A stretch of DNA of 64,000 nucleotides from Lederbergia citri. GTDB taxonomy: Bacteria; Bacillota; Bacilli; Bacillales; Bacillaceae_C. A program made the translations under genes and the position numbers. Numbering within the stretch: the stretch's first letter is position 1; every line of letters begins with the position of its first letter. The notes under the pieces are model-generated. The model worked only from the letters and a program-made list of their open reading frames with translations, searched no databases and was not told where the DNA came from. Of this stretch, positions 34,412-48,520 are shown in pieces. The stretch is taken from NCBI RefSeq assembly GCF_018343625.1, contig NZ_JAGYPG010000002.1, positions 725,280 through 789,279 of the forward strand, read 5' to 3'.

Positions 34412-34505
34412 AAGCTGCAGCACCTATCAACTGGAAAACTTCTCTGTCCTTAAGTCAATGGCCATTATGTTTTTACGTCGATGAGTAAGGCGCTTTCGCT
34501 TTTCT
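34412..34505 (-). repeat. Stop-codon-abutting hairpin repeat, copy 1 (deleted form)
   Basis: Read on the minus strand, it begins GAAAAGCG two bases after the atpC stop and ends AGGTGCTGCAGC. It matches the copies at 37430-37577, 56067-56212 and 63467-63700 at both ends but lacks the central part, perhaps by deletion between two TTGACT sequences. Confidence 0.75.
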
Positions 34506-34506
34506 A

Positions 34507-36373
<1,867 letters not shown>

Positions 36374-36382
36374 TTAATAAGA

Positions 36383-36479
36383 TGTTCAAAAAGTCCGGTA
36401 ATAATGACACATCGAATTTCCGCTGTTCAAAACTGCTCAGTCTTGAAATCCTCGATCCTTTTATCCTCTTTTTTGAACA
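36383..36479. repeat. 97-bp element with TGTTCAAAAA terminal inverted repeats
   Basis: TGTTCAAAAA (36383-36392) and TTTTTGAACA (36470-36479) are perfect 10-bp inverted ends; inside are another GTTCAAAA copy and GC-richer stretches. It fills the atpG-atpD gap inside the operon. No second copy is in this window. Confidence 0.6.
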
Positions 36480-36496
36480 TACACTTATATGAAATA

Positions 36497-37360
<864 letters not shown>

Positions 37361-37383
37361 TCACCACCCTTTTTTCAAAGTAG

Positions 37384-37410
37384 AGCAGAAACGGTTTGCA
37401 CCGCTCTGCT
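37384..37410 (-). other. Hairpin in the atpA-atpG gap
   Basis: Minus strand AGCAGAGCGGT, 4-nt loop, ACCGTTTCTGCT, about 30 bp before the atpG start. No U tract follows, so it is more likely an RNA processing or stability element than a terminator. Confidence 0.5.
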
Positions 37411-37429
37411 TTTTAAAGTGTATTTTCGA

Positions 37430-37577
37430 GTCTAGCTCCAGCGCCTATCGACTAGCAAACTTCTTGCCCCTGTCCCTATGATAAGTCAACAACGACTCGT
37501 TCCTCATCGTGTTTCCTTTATCTCAGTCGATGGTCCTGAAGTTTGTACGTCGATGAGCAAGGCGCTTACGCTTTTCA
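37430..37577 (-). repeat. Stop-codon-abutting hairpin repeat, copy 2 (full)
   Basis: Minus strand begins GAAAAGCG three bases after the atpA stop. Nested inverted repeats AGCGCCT/AGGCGCT, ATCGAC/GTCGAT and AAACTTC/GAAGTTT bring the ends together; the middle (TTGACTGAGATAAAGGAAAC and on) can form inner hairpins. It lies inside the atp operon. Confidence 0.85.
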
Positions 37578-37579
37578 TA

Positions 37580-39100
<1,521 letters not shown>

Positions 39101-39157
39101 TCATTTTTCAGCAGAATATAAAATCTGATGGGTTAACTTTTTCACATTCCCAAAAAG

Positions 39158-39694
39158 TTAACTGATTAATGTACGCTCAAGACGGTCAAGTTTCCCACGA
39201 AGACTTCCGTCGTAAATGCGATTTTCAATACGGATTTTTAAACCACCGAGAAGATTTGTATCCACGATATTCTCGATGTTCAGTGAACGTCTACCAACTT
39301 TTGGAGCAAAGGAAGCCGAAATGCTTTCAACTTCAACTGCAGTCAGTGGTCGTGTTGAGTATACAGTCGCTTCTGCTACTCCATTTTCTTCATTGGCTAA
39401 ATCGATAAAAGCCTCAGCTACATCCAAGATGTCACTTTGACGGTGACGGTCAATCAGCAGCTGCAACGTATGTGAAACGAATGGAGAAACATTCGAAAAA
39501 ACATTTTGCAATACATTTTTTTTCTCATGAAGAGATAAATTCGGAGAAGTGAGCAATGTGATAAAGCTAGAGTTTTCACTGACAGACTTTTTCACAACAC
39601 GCAGTTCCTCTTCTATTTGTTGAACAAGATTATGTTCTTTGGCCAATTGGAAAAGAGCTAAAGCATAGCGTTCTGCGACAACATTTTGACTCAT
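39158..39694 (-). CDS. atpH: ATP synthase F1 subunit delta
   Basis: A 178-residue peripheral-stalk subunit linking F1 to the b subunits. N-terminal VAERYALALFQLAKEHN helical domain and C-terminal GLKIRIENRIYDGSLRGKL signature. ATG at 39694; the gene follows atpF by two bases, so translation is coupled. Confidence 0.96.
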   Translation of the reverse strand: MSQNVVAERYALALFQLAKEHNLVQQIEEELRVVKKSVSENSSFITLLTSPNLSLHEKKNVLQNVFSNVSPFVSHTLQLLIDRHRQSDILDVAEAFIDLANEENGVAEATVYSTRPLTAVEVESISASFAPKVGRRSLNIENIVDTNLLGGLKIRIENRIYDGSLRGKLDRLERTLIS

Positions 39695-39696
39695 CG

Positions 39697-40242
<546 letters not shown>

Positions 40243-40257
40243 TTATCCTAAATAAAA

Positions 40258-40286
40258 GGCGAAGGTTCTTGATCGTAATCTTCGCC
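40258..40286 (-). terminator. Intra-operon hairpin after atpE
   Basis: Minus strand GGCGAAG, 15-nt loop, CTTCGCC followed by TTTTATTT. It lies between atpE and atpF and could stop part of transcription or protect the atpI-atpB-atpE RNA, matching the need for many c subunits per complex. Confidence 0.65.
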
Positions 40287-40313
40287 ATTTTATCCGTATT
40301 TTTACTTAGATAA

Positions 40314-40598
<285 letters not shown>

Positions 40599-40603
40599 TT
40601 ATA

Positions 40604-41320
<717 letters not shown>

Positions 41321-41326
41321 TTAAAC

Positions 41327-41719
41327 TCACCTCTCTTCTCGCTTCTTGTGGGATTTAAAAATCTGATTTAAAACGAAGTCTATCATAATGACTGCGTGCG
41401 CTGTCATTATCCCTATGATGACACTTATTAGATTAAAGACATTAGGATAAGTCCCTGCAATCATCACCGCTAATATGGCACTGCACATTCTGACCAGCGT
41501 GCCAAATGAACGAAATTTCTTGCCCGATGAGGCAGCTTCACCAAACGCAGTAGTTTTCCTCACTAAGTTCCAATGATTAAAAAGACTTACTACTGTGCCT
41601 AGTATCAACCCGAGAAAGATTGATTTATAGCTTGTAAAACCCCATCCCAGTACATAGATTGCAATTATGTAAATTATGTACTTGCAGTGTCTACTGAATA
41701 ATTGTTGGAGTTCCGGCAT
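41327..41719 (-). CDS. atpI: ATP synthase protein I
   Basis: A 130-residue membrane protein with four predicted helices (about 12-28, 32-48, 70-88, 93-117), first gene of the operon as in other Bacillaceae. AtpI proteins help c-ring assembly or transport Mg; the role varies. ATG at 41719 with TTGAGGAG, and this ribosome binding site is inside a possible leader hairpin (41731-41760). Confidence 0.88.
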   Translation of the reverse strand: MPELQQLFSRHCKYIIYIIAIYVLGWGFTSYKSIFLGLILGTVVSLFNHWNLVRKTTAFGEAASSGKKFRSFGTLVRMCSAILAVMIAGTYPNVFNLISVIIGIMTAHAVIMIDFVLNQIFKSHKKREER

Positions 41720-41730
41720 ATCTTTTTAAT

Positions 41731-41798
41731 CTCCTCAAAAGAAATGTCGAACTTTGAGGATCCGCCAAATTTCGAGGTTTGGCATCGTGGAAGTTCGA
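41731..41798 (-). promoter_or_regulatory. Structured leader covering the atpI ribosome binding site
   Basis: Three complementary pairs lie in the atp leader (minus strand): TCGAACTT (41798-41791) with AAGTTCGA (41754-41747); GCCAAA (41783-41778) with TTTGGC (41769-41764); and TCCTCAAA (41760-41753) with TTTGAGGA (41739-41732), the last covering the ribosome binding site GAGGAG. The first and third compete for two bases. Confidence 0.6.
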
Positions 41799-41895
41799 TG
41801 TTAAAACTAATGCTAACTTTGTCCATAAACATGTGCGCACTCATGCTTGGAATCGTTATATAATGAGGGAAAACCGTTTTAGTCATACCCTTTGT

Positions 41896-41924
41896 AGCAT
41901 ACAATAGCACAAATCATTAGTCAA
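41896..41924 (-). promoter_or_regulatory. Likely promoter of the atp operon
   Basis: Minus strand TTGACT (41924-41919), 17 bp, TATGCT (41901-41896). It would give a leader of about 165 nt before atpI, containing the hairpins above. Confidence 0.6.
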
Positions 41925-42083
41925 CGAGTTTTCAATTTATTTCGCATAAAGATTGTCAAGATTGTTCACAAAATAATCACTTTAAAAATTTCTTCCAATT
42001 GCGACTTGTTTTGACATTTTTATGAGAATTGTTATTAAGTTATTTGCGTTTTAATCGACATAGCATTAATTATGTAAAAATGT

Positions 42084-42116
42084 AAAAAGACGGAAAGTTA
42101 AATTTCCCGTCTTTTT
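42084..42116 (-). terminator. Terminator of mnaA
   Basis: AAAAAGACGG, inner AAA/TTT pairs, CCGTCTTTTT; symmetric A/T tracts make it work in both directions. It follows mnaA by six bases. Confidence 0.85.
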
Positions 42117-42121
42117 CACAT

Positions 42122-43267
42122 TCATCCCTGAAAAGGCTCGGGTTTTTGCTTTCTATTTCCAAAATGGTAGAGGATGGCATCACAAATTCTTGTGGATGCT
42201 TTACCATCTCCGTAAGGATTAGAGGCTTGTGCCATTTTTTCATATTCGTTTGTATTCGTAAGTAATTCTGTCGCCAATTTGTAAATGGTTTCCTCATCCG
42301 TCCCAGCCAATTTTAGAGTACCAGCTTCTATCCCTTCAGGGCGCTCCGTCGTATCTCGTACAACAAGGACCGGTACGCCTAATGAAGGAGCTTCTTCTTG
42401 TACACCACCTGAATCGGACAAGATGATATGAGCATGTTTCGCAAAGTTATGAAAATCAATAACGTCGAGTGGTTCAATTAAATGAATTCGGTCGTCATTC
42501 CCGAGGATTTCCTCTGCCGTTTCTCTTACAACTGGATTCAAATGAACGGGATAAACAACTTGAACATCTGGTTGTTCATCAACAATCCGCTTGATCGCCC
42601 GAAACATATTTCGCATCGGTTCTCCTAGGTTTTCTCTGCGATGAGCTGTAATTAATATGAGTCTGTCATTTCCGAGCTTTTCTAGCACTTCATGGTGATA
42701 ATCTTCTTTTACCGTCGTTTTCAAAGCATCAATTGCCGTATTGCCGGTAATAAAAATAGCTTCCTCTTTTTTGTTTTCAATTAAAAGGTTTTGAGCGGAC
42801 TTTTCTGTTGGCGAAAAGTGCAGATCAGCAATGACACCTGTTAACTGACGGTTCATTTCTTCAGGAAATGGCGAGTATTTATTCCATGTGCGCAAACCCG
42901 CTTCGACATGACCAACTTCAATTTGATTGTAAAAGGCGGCAAGACTGGCAATAAAAGTTGTAGACGTGTCGCCGTGGACGAGAACAATATCCGGCTTAGC
43001 TTCCTTCATCACTCTGTCGAGACCTTCCAACCCCCGTGTCGTTACATCCATGAGAGTTTGGCGGTCTTTCATAATATTTAAATCATAGTCTGGTTTTATG
43101 TTAAAAATATCGAGGACTTGATCAAGCATTTGCCTATGTTGAGCTGTCACTGTTACAATCGCTGCAAATTCTTCGGAACGTTTTTGTAATTCTAAAACAA
43201 GCGGAGCCATTTTAATCGCTTCAGGTCTAGTCCCAAAGATGGCCATTACTTTTACACGTTTCTCCAA
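42122..43267 (-). CDS. mnaA: UDP-N-acetylglucosamine 2-epimerase
   Basis: Makes UDP-ManNAc for teichoic acid linkage units. 381 residues with FGTRPEAIKMAPLV (about 10-23), VHGDTSTTF (about 94-102), EAGLRTW, and LSDSGGVQEEAPSLGVPVLV near 287-306, all conserved. TTG start at 43267 with GGGGTG upstream. It lies between upp and the atp operon, as in B. subtilis. The C-terminus (NRKQKPEPFQG) is variable. Confidence 0.94.
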   Translation of the reverse strand: MEKRVKVMAIFGTRPEAIKMAPLVLELQKRSEEFAAIVTVTAQHRQMLDQVLDIFNIKPDYDLNIMKDRQTLMDVTTRGLEGLDRVMKEAKPDIVLVHGDTSTTFIASLAAFYNQIEVGHVEAGLRTWNKYSPFPEEMNRQLTGVIADLHFSPTEKSAQNLLIENKKEEAIFITGNTAIDALKTTVKEDYHHEVLEKLGNDRLILITAHRRENLGEPMRNMFRAIKRIVDEQPDVQVVYPVHLNPVVRETAEEILGNDDRIHLIEPLDVIDFHNFAKHAHIILSDSGGVQEEAPSLGVPVLVVRDTTERPEGIEAGTLKLAGTDEETIYKLATELLTNTNEYEKMAQASNPYGDGKASTRICDAILYHFGNRKQKPEPFQG

Positions 43268-43294
43268 ATCTGCACCCCATTTTCCGTTACGATA

Positions 43295-43924
43295 TTATTT
43301 TGTCCCAAACAAGCGGTCTCCTGCATCTCCAAGACCTGGAACGATATAGCCTTTTTCATTAAGTTTTTCATCCAAGCCTGCGATGTAAATATCTACATCT
43401 GGATGAGCCATTTGCATAGCTTCTACTCCTTCTGGAGCTGCAATCAGACACATGAATTTAATGTTTTTCGCACCGCGTTTTTTTAAAGAGTCAATGGCTG
43501 CTACTGCAGAACCACCTGTCGCAAGCATTGGGTCAACGAGGATAAAATCACGTTCTTCTACATCGCTTGGAAGCTTAACGTAATATTCAACTGGCATTAA
43601 TGTTGCAGGATCTCGGTATAATCCGATATGTCCTACCTTTGCGGCGGGAAGTAAATTTAAGATTCCATCTACCATTCCAATTCCAGCACGTAGGATAGGG
43701 ACAATCCCTAGTTTTTTCCCTGATAAAATTTTTGATTTAGCTTTTGCAACTGGTGTTTCAACTTCAACTTCCTCAAGTGCCATATCCCTAGTAATCTCAA
43801 ACATCATCAATGTCGCAACTTCGTCAACGAGTTCGCGAAATTCCTTTGTACCAGTGTTTTTGTCACGGATATATGTAATTTTGTGTTGAATAAGAGGATG
43901 ATCGAATACATATACTTTTGCCAT
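43295..43924 (-). CDS. upp: Uracil phosphoribosyltransferase
   Basis: Salvage enzyme: uracil plus PRPP to UMP. 209 residues, with [11 protein letters not shown] (about 78-88) and the PRPP-binding motif [13 protein letters not shown] (about 128-140). ATG at 43924 with GGAGAGCAACC upstream. Downstream of glyA and before mnaA on the same strand. Length equals the usual Bacillus protein. Confidence 0.97.
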   Translation of the reverse strand: MAKVYVFDHPLIQHKITYIRDKNTGTKEFRELVDEVATLMMFEITRDMALEEVEVETPVAKAKSKILSGKKLGIVPILRAGIGMVDGILNLLPAAKVGHIGLYRDPATLMPVEYYVKLPSDVEERDFILVDPMLATGGSAVAAIDSLKKRGAKNIKFMCLIAAPEGVEAMQMAHPDVDIYIAGLDEKLNEKGYIVPGLGDAGDRLFGTK

Positions 43925-44041
43925 GGTTGCTCTCCTTTTTTAATAGACTCCATGTCTGAAATCATCGGATTTTGTATTATAACCTTTCATTATTTTACAG
44001 AATTGAAGTGGCTTGGGCAAGGGAAATGCGAGTACAAAAAA

Positions 44042-44065
44042 GACCGCCTCATAATGAAAGCGGTC
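44042..44065 (-). terminator. Terminator of glyA
   Basis: Minus strand GACCGC, loop, GCGGTC followed by TTTTTT, nine bases after the glyA stop. Confidence 0.88.
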
Positions 44066-44074
44066 AATTTAATA

Positions 44075-45310
44075 TTATTCATATAATGGGAATTTCGCAG
44101 TCAATGCCTCTACTCGATTGCGTGCCTCATCAAGTTTTGTTTCGTCTTCATGATTTTTCAATACGAATCCGATAAGGGATGCGATCTCATCCATTTCTTC
44201 ATGGCCAAATCCTCTTGAAGTTACAGCAGGTGTACCGATACGGATTCCACTCGTTGTAAACGGACCTTCTGGATCGTAAGGAATTGTATTTTTATTGACA
44301 GTAATCCCAACATCATCCAATACTTTTTCAGCTACTTTTCCTGTTAGACCTATAGAGCGAAGGTCGAGCAGCAATAAATGATTGTCGGTTCCATCTGAAA
44401 CAAGGTCGAATCCTTCTTTCTTCAATGACTCGCCAAGGCGTTTCGCATTATCAATGACATTTTGAATATATGTTTTAAATTCATCGCTTTGAGCTTCCCC
44501 GAATGCTACGGCTTTCGCAGCGATGACATGCATTAATGGTCCACCTTGAAGACCTGGGAAAACGGCTTTGTCGATCTTCTTTGCAAATTCTTCTTTACAA
44601 AGCACCATTCCTCCACGAGGTCCGCGCAATGTTTTATGTGTAGTTGTAGTTACGAAATCAGCATAAGGAACTGGATTTGGATGTAGACCTACAGCTACAA
44701 GACCTGCGATGTGAGCCATATCAACCATTAAATAGGCTCCGACTTCATCGGCGATTTCACGGAATTTTTTAAAGTCAATAACTCGAGGATAAGCACTCGC
44801 GCCAGCTACGATGAGCTTCGGCTTGTGTTCAAGCGCTTTTTGGCGGACATCCTCATAATTAATGCGATGATCCTTTTCATCAACGCCATATTCTACGAAA
44901 TTGTATTGGATACCACTAAAGTTAACTGGACTTCCGTGTGTCAAGTGTCCACCGTGGGATAAATTCATTCCTAGAACAGTGTCACCATGCTCGAGAATGG
45001 TGAAATAAACGGCCATATTTGCTTGGGCTCCGGAATGAGGCTGCACGTTCACATGCTCTGCTCCAAATATTTCTTTCGCACGGTCGCGGGCAATGTCTTC
45101 GGCGACATCTACATATTCACAGCCCCCGTAGTAGCGACGTCCTGGATAACCTTCCGCATATTTATTCGTTAATACTGATCCCTGGGCTTCCATTACTGCA
45201 GAGCTCACAAAGTTTTCAGATGCAATCAACTCAATTTTTGTCCGCTGGCGTTTTAATTCATTTTGAATCGCTTTATACACTTGCGGATCTTGTTGTGCAA
45301 TTGTGCTCAT
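44075..45310 (-). CDS. glyA: Serine hydroxymethyltransferase
   Basis: PLP enzyme converting serine and tetrahydrofolate to glycine and methylene-THF. 411 residues with [10 protein letters not shown] (about 25-34), [26 protein letters not shown] and the PLP Lys in [13 protein letters not shown] (about 222-234). Start ATG 45310 follows AAGGGGGAA; the frame is open to 45391 without conservation. A promoter TTGGCA, 17 bp, TAAAAT is at 45363-45391. No clear PurR box pair was seen, though glyA is PurR-controlled in B. subtilis. Confidence 0.97.
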   Translation of the reverse strand: MSTIAQQDPQVYKAIQNELKRQRTKIELIASENFVSSAVMEAQGSVLTNKYAEGYPGRRYYGGCEYVDVAEDIARDRAKEIFGAEHVNVQPHSGAQANMAVYFTILEHGDTVLGMNLSHGGHLTHGSPVNFSGIQYNFVEYGVDEKDHRINYEDVRQKALEHKPKLIVAGASAYPRVIDFKKFREIADEVGAYLMVDMAHIAGLVAVGLHPNPVPYADFVTTTTHKTLRGPRGGMVLCKEEFAKKIDKAVFPGLQGGPLMHVIAAKAVAFGEAQSDEFKTYIQNVIDNAKRLGESLKKEGFDLVSDGTDNHLLLLDLRSIGLTGKVAEKVLDDVGITVNKNTIPYDPEGPFTTSGIRIGTPAVTSRGFGHEEMDEIASLIGFVLKNHEDETKLDEARNRVEALTAKFPLYE

Positions 45311-45362
45311 TTCGTTCCCCCTTGTCTTATTAAAAAAGTTAATCGTTTTTAGATTCTGTTCC

Positions 45363-45391
45363 ATTTTACCATGTAAAAGTGATCGTGCCAA
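45363..45391 (-). promoter_or_regulatory. SigA-type promoter of glyA
   Basis: Minus strand TTGGCA (45391-45386), 17 bp, TAAAAT (45368-45363) with TGG before the -10. Confidence 0.75.
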
Positions 45392-45438
45392 ACGAATTTT
45401 CTATTTTTATGGGCATTTCCTGAACGTTTTTCATAAAA

Positions 45439-46020
45439 TCAGCATTGAATGTTCAGCTTTTGCGGTTCGTAAATCGCTCTCGCTCCTCCGATTAATTTTG
45501 GACGGGTAGTCGCGATTGTTACGTGTGCATTTCCTAATTGTTTTTGATTTATGCGAATTGGAACCGCGACATGTTTTAAATGCATGCCAATAAAAGTATC
45601 GCCAATGTCTATTCCCGCGTCCGCTTTAATGAATTCCACCACTACCGGATCCTTAAACTGACTAAAGGCATATGTAGCCATCGAGCCTCCTGCATGTGGG
45701 GCTGGAATGACTGATACTTGCTCGAGACCCTTTTCAATTGCTGTTCGCTTCTCGACGACTAGTGCTCGATTTAAATGTTCGCAGCATTGGAAGGCCAAAT
45801 GGAACCCTTGGTCGTCAGCATATTTTTTCAGTTCCCTAAATATCACTTCAGCTGCTTCCATCGTTCCGGATGTGCCGATGTTTTTTCCTGCAACTTCTGA
45901 TGTGGAACAGCCGATAACTAAAATTTTTTCAGAATTAAGCTGAAGCGTGTCGCGGCTTTCCTGAATGATTGACCTCATCTCTTTTTTCCATTGTTCTAGA
46001 GGCAACGTCAAATCTCTCAC
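45439..46020 (-). CDS. ywlG: YwlG (UPF0340, TIGR01440) protein
   Basis: A 193-residue soluble protein with conserved [20 protein letters not shown] (about 35-54), [10 protein letters not shown] and [19 protein letters not shown]. The family has no established activity but is always near glyA and rpiB in Bacillaceae. ATG at 46020; the upstream TCGAGGAGGGTGAGA is a very strong ribosome binding site. A hairpin separates it from rpiB. Confidence 0.88.
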   Translation of the reverse strand: MRDLTLPLEQWKKEMRSIIQESRDTLQLNSEKILVIGCSTSEVAGKNIGTSGTMEAAEVIFRELKKYADDQGFHLAFQCCEHLNRALVVEKRTAIEKGLEQVSVIPAPHAGGSMATYAFSQFKDPVVVEFIKADAGIDIGDTFIGMHLKHVAVPIRINQKQLGNAHVTIATTRPKLIGGARAIYEPQKLNIQC

Positions 46021-46044
46021 CCTCCTCGATTATCGTTATTTGAG

Positions 46045-46079
46045 AAAATCCGGAGCGTGAAAGACACGGTCCGGATTTT
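46045..46079 (-). terminator. Hairpin terminator between rpiB and ywlG
   Basis: AAAATCCGGA (46045-46054) and TCCGGATTTT (46070-46079) form a 10-bp stem with A/T ends usable in both directions; follows rpiB. Confidence 0.75.
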
Positions 46080-46093
46080 ATGCTAGATTGTAT

Positions 46094-46534
46094 TTATTTT
46101 CCCTCATACTTTGCAATTTTACCAATACGAGTTTGATGACGTCCACCTTCAAACTCTGTTTGCAGCCAAGTTTGAGCAATTTCTCGTGCTAATCCAGCAC
46201 CGATGACACGCTCTCCCATTGCCAAAATATTACTGTCATTATGAAGGCGAGTCATTCTCGCACTAAAAACATCATGAGCAAGTGCACAGCGGATTCCTTT
46301 TACCTTATTTGCGGAAATACTCATACCGATCCCAGTGCCGCAAATTAATATCCCGCGATCAAATTCACCTTTCGCCACCTTCTCCGCGACAGGCACAGCA
46401 TAATCCGGATAATCCACCGAATCCGCGCACTCACAACCAAAATCCTCATACTCTATCTTCAACTCTTCAAGCAACTTCTTAATCTCTTCCCGAATCTGCA
46501 TGCCTCCATGATCAGAAGCCAACGCCACCTTCAT
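46094..46534 (-). CDS. rpiB: Ribose-5-phosphate isomerase B
   Basis: Interconverts ribose-5-P and ribulose-5-P, or acts on a similar sugar phosphate (RpiB/LacAB family). 146 residues, starting MKVALASDHGGMQIREEIKK, with catalytic Cys in GILICGTGIGMSI (about 66-78) and RCALAHD. Start ATG 46534 with TAGGAGGTTC; the frame to 46573 runs through a repeat and is not used. Downstream of the methyl-accepting protein gene. Confidence 0.94.
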   Translation of the reverse strand: MKVALASDHGGMQIREEIKKLLEELKIEYEDFGCECADSVDYPDYAVPVAEKVAKGEFDRGILICGTGIGMSISANKVKGIRCALAHDVFSARMTRLHNDSNILAMGERVIGAGLAREIAQTWLQTEFEGGRHQTRIGKIAKYEGK

Positions 46535-46554
46535 ATATTCGAACCTCCTATTAA

Positions 46555-46604
46555 TAATGGGGACAGTCCCCATTGGACCTGTCCCCTTTGAACCTGTCCC
46601 CCAC
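46555..46604 (-). repeat. GGGGAC dispersed repeat, copy 2 (three units)
   Basis: Minus strand: GGGGGACAGGTTCAAA, GGGGACAGGTCCAAT, GGGGACTGTCCCC. The last unit is a perfect palindrome. It begins five bases after the stop of the chemotaxis-type gene and ends before the rpiB ribosome binding site. Confidence 0.75.
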
Positions 46605-46607
46605 TAA

Positions 46608-47897
46608 TTATAATGTAAAACGGGAGATGGTGTCTTTCAATTTGCCGGCTTGGGCGCGTAGTTGTTCAGCGAGTTGGTCGATTTCTTCCATGTCTTCTGC
46701 TTGTTTTTGTGATTGTTTTGCAACTTCTTCTGCGCCTGCCGATGTTTCTTCCGCGATTGCGGCTACTTCTTGAGCTTGCAAAGAGGTTACTCGTACACTT
46801 TCCATTTGATTGTCAACCAATAAGGAAATATTTTTAACCGCTGCCGCTGATTCATGGATTGTTTCAGTCATTTCGGCAATAGCAGTATTTGTAGTCGTAC
46901 CTTTCTTTACTTCCTCGTTTGCAGAGCCAACTTGAGCTGATATTTGTTTTACTACATTTTCTACTTCTGATTGAATGTTTTGAATGAGGTCGGAAATTCC
47001 TTGTACAGCTTTCGCACTTTCATCTGCCAGCTTTCTAACTTCGTCTGCTACAACTGCAAAACCTTTTCCGTGTTCCCCAGCTCTTGCTGCCTCGATCGAA
47101 GCATTCAACGCCAGCAAGTTAGTCTGATTGGCAATATCCCCAACGAGTTGGATGATATTCCCTACCTCTGTCGCATTTTGTTCAAGTCTTCGTACAGCTT
47201 TTAAAGATTCATTATTTCCTTCAGCAAGCATTTCAATTCCGCTTACAAGTGATTGAACGACTTGTTGGCTTTCTTTCAATTCTTCAATCATTGTTTCTGA
47301 GATTTTTTCTGATTCTCTCGCTTTTAACTGAACTTCATTTGCAATTCGTGTAATATCTTCTACTGATTCAGCAGTCCCTTGAATCGCAGCAGCAGAGTTT
47401 TCTGCTCCAGCAGATATTTCAGATATTGTATGAGCTACACTTTCCGCTTCTTCGCTAGCTCTTACTGATTTTTGTGAAATGGCTACCACATTCGCATTTG
47501 TTTGGCTAAAATTTTCCTCAATTTGAAAAACCATTTCTCTAAAGTTATGTAGCATTTGGTTAAATGCTTGACCAAGCGAACTTATTTCATCATTTTTACT
47601 ATATATCTTAACGTCGGTACTAATATCCCCTTCTCCAACTTTAACAGCGGCTTGTTCCAATCTTTGCAATGGTCGCGTAATAAAAAACGCAGCGAAATAA
47701 GCTAAAATCCCCGACCAAATAATACCTAATGATAAGGTAACAATTGTAAATAATTCCTCACTCAAGTACTGATCAACAAAAGGATAAACGAAATAAAGAA
47801 AAACAGCACTTGTTGTAAAAGTAATAACAGCAAGCAACGTAGTTAAAATAACAAACTTTCTTTGCAAACCAAATTTATGCTTTCGTTTCTTTGCCAT
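46608..47897 (-). CDS. Methyl-accepting chemotaxis protein without an outside sensor domain
   Basis: A 429-residue receptor. TM1 about 15-40, TM2 about 50-74 with only about ten residues between, then HAMP (about 75-128) and a long helical signalling domain. The hairpin tip [20 protein letters not shown] is the conserved CheA/CheW contact, and methylation helices are present. Because the outside loop is so short, sensing must be within the membrane or cytoplasm. Start ATG 47897 (MAKKRKHK) fits AGGAGA spacing; two upstream ATG codons are too close or unspaced. The gene sits between ywlE and rpiB, an addition relative to B. subtilis 168. Confidence 0.9.
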   Translation of the reverse strand: MAKKRKHKFGLQRKFVILTTLLAVITFTTSAVFLYFVYPFVDQYLSEELFTIVTLSLGIIWSGILAYFAAFFITRPLQRLEQAAVKVGEGDISTDVKIYSKNDEISSLGQAFNQMLHNFREMVFQIEENFSQTNANVVAISQKSVRASEEAESVAHTISEISAGAENSAAAIQGTAESVEDITRIANEVQLKARESEKISETMIEELKESQQVVQSLVSGIEMLAEGNNESLKAVRRLEQNATEVGNIIQLVGDIANQTNLLALNASIEAARAGEHGKGFAVVADEVRKLADESAKAVQGISDLIQNIQSEVENVVKQISAQVGSANEEVKKGTTTNTAIAEMTETIHESAAAVKNISLLVDNQMESVRVTSLQAQEVAAIAEETSAGAEEVAKQSQKQAEDMEEIDQLAEQLRAQAGKLKDTISRFTL

Positions 47898-47944
47898 GTC
47901 CATTCTCCTGTCCAATTCTCTTTATGCGCTTAGATTTTTAGGGC

Positions 47945-48379
47945 TTATTCATTTTCAAAAATACGATTAATTAATTCTTTTAATTCCATAAAAGTTGAGC
48001 GATAGATATTTATATCCCCTCCGTACGGATCGAGTACATCAGAATCATACCCAGGACCATTTACGTATTCTTTCAATGTATATATTTTATCGGCAGCTTC
48101 GGGATAAATGTTAAGCAGCATATTTTTATGCGATGCAGTCATTGTGAGTATAAGATACGCCCATTTTACATTTTCTTTCGTAAGCTGCTTTGACTGATGG
48201 TTAATATCTATTCCATTTTCTTTTAATACTTGAATCGCATTATGTGCGGCATTATCTCCTGCGGAAGCAAACATGCCGACGGACTTAGCTTCACCTTTTC
48301 CAGACCATATGTTATTAAAAATTGCTTCTGCCATTGGGCTTCTGCACGTATTTCCTGTACATACAAAAAGAACGTTCAC
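47945..48379 (-). CDS. ywlE: Protein-arginine phosphatase YwlE
   Basis: A 144-residue low-molecular-weight phosphatase fold. The P-loop CTGNTCRS has nucleophile Cys7 and Thr11, the residue that in YwlE sets preference for phosphoarginine over phosphotyrosine; the acid is in LDPYGGD (about 117-123). It opposes the arginine kinase McsB. GTG/ATG issue is absent; ATG at 48379 after GGGTGGTCG. Followed by the chemotaxis-type receptor gene. Confidence 0.93.
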   Translation of the reverse strand: MNVLFVCTGNTCRSPMAEAIFNNIWSGKGEAKSVGMFASAGDNAAHNAIQVLKENGIDINHQSKQLTKENVKWAYLILTMTASHKNMLLNIYPEAADKIYTLKEYVNGPGYDSDVLDPYGGDINIYRSTFMELKELINRIFENE

Positions 48380-48470
48380 GTTACGACCACCCTTACATAA
48401 TTATTTCATTTCAACAGGTCTAAAGGACGACCGGAATATTCAGAGAAAATTATGGCATAGTTCAATAAAA

Positions 48471-48503
48471 AAAGACAGCCCTCTAAATAGAAAAGCCGCC
48501 TTT
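48471..48503 (-). terminator. Terminator of mntP
   Basis: Minus strand AAAGGCGGCT, loop, AGGGCTGTCTTT followed by TTTT; about ten pairs including G-U pairs that form only in this direction. Confidence 0.65.
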
Positions 48504-48520
48504 CTTGCCTTAATCCTTAA

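Noticed and set aside
41674..41910. 78-codon frame upstream of atpI
   Set aside because: It overlaps the atp leader and the atpI start in another frame; the region is better explained as promoter and structured leader.
45311..45438. T-box or PurR sites upstream of glyA
   Set aside because: No T-box specifier or antiterminator structure, and no two well-placed PurBoxes; only a SigA promoter is clear.
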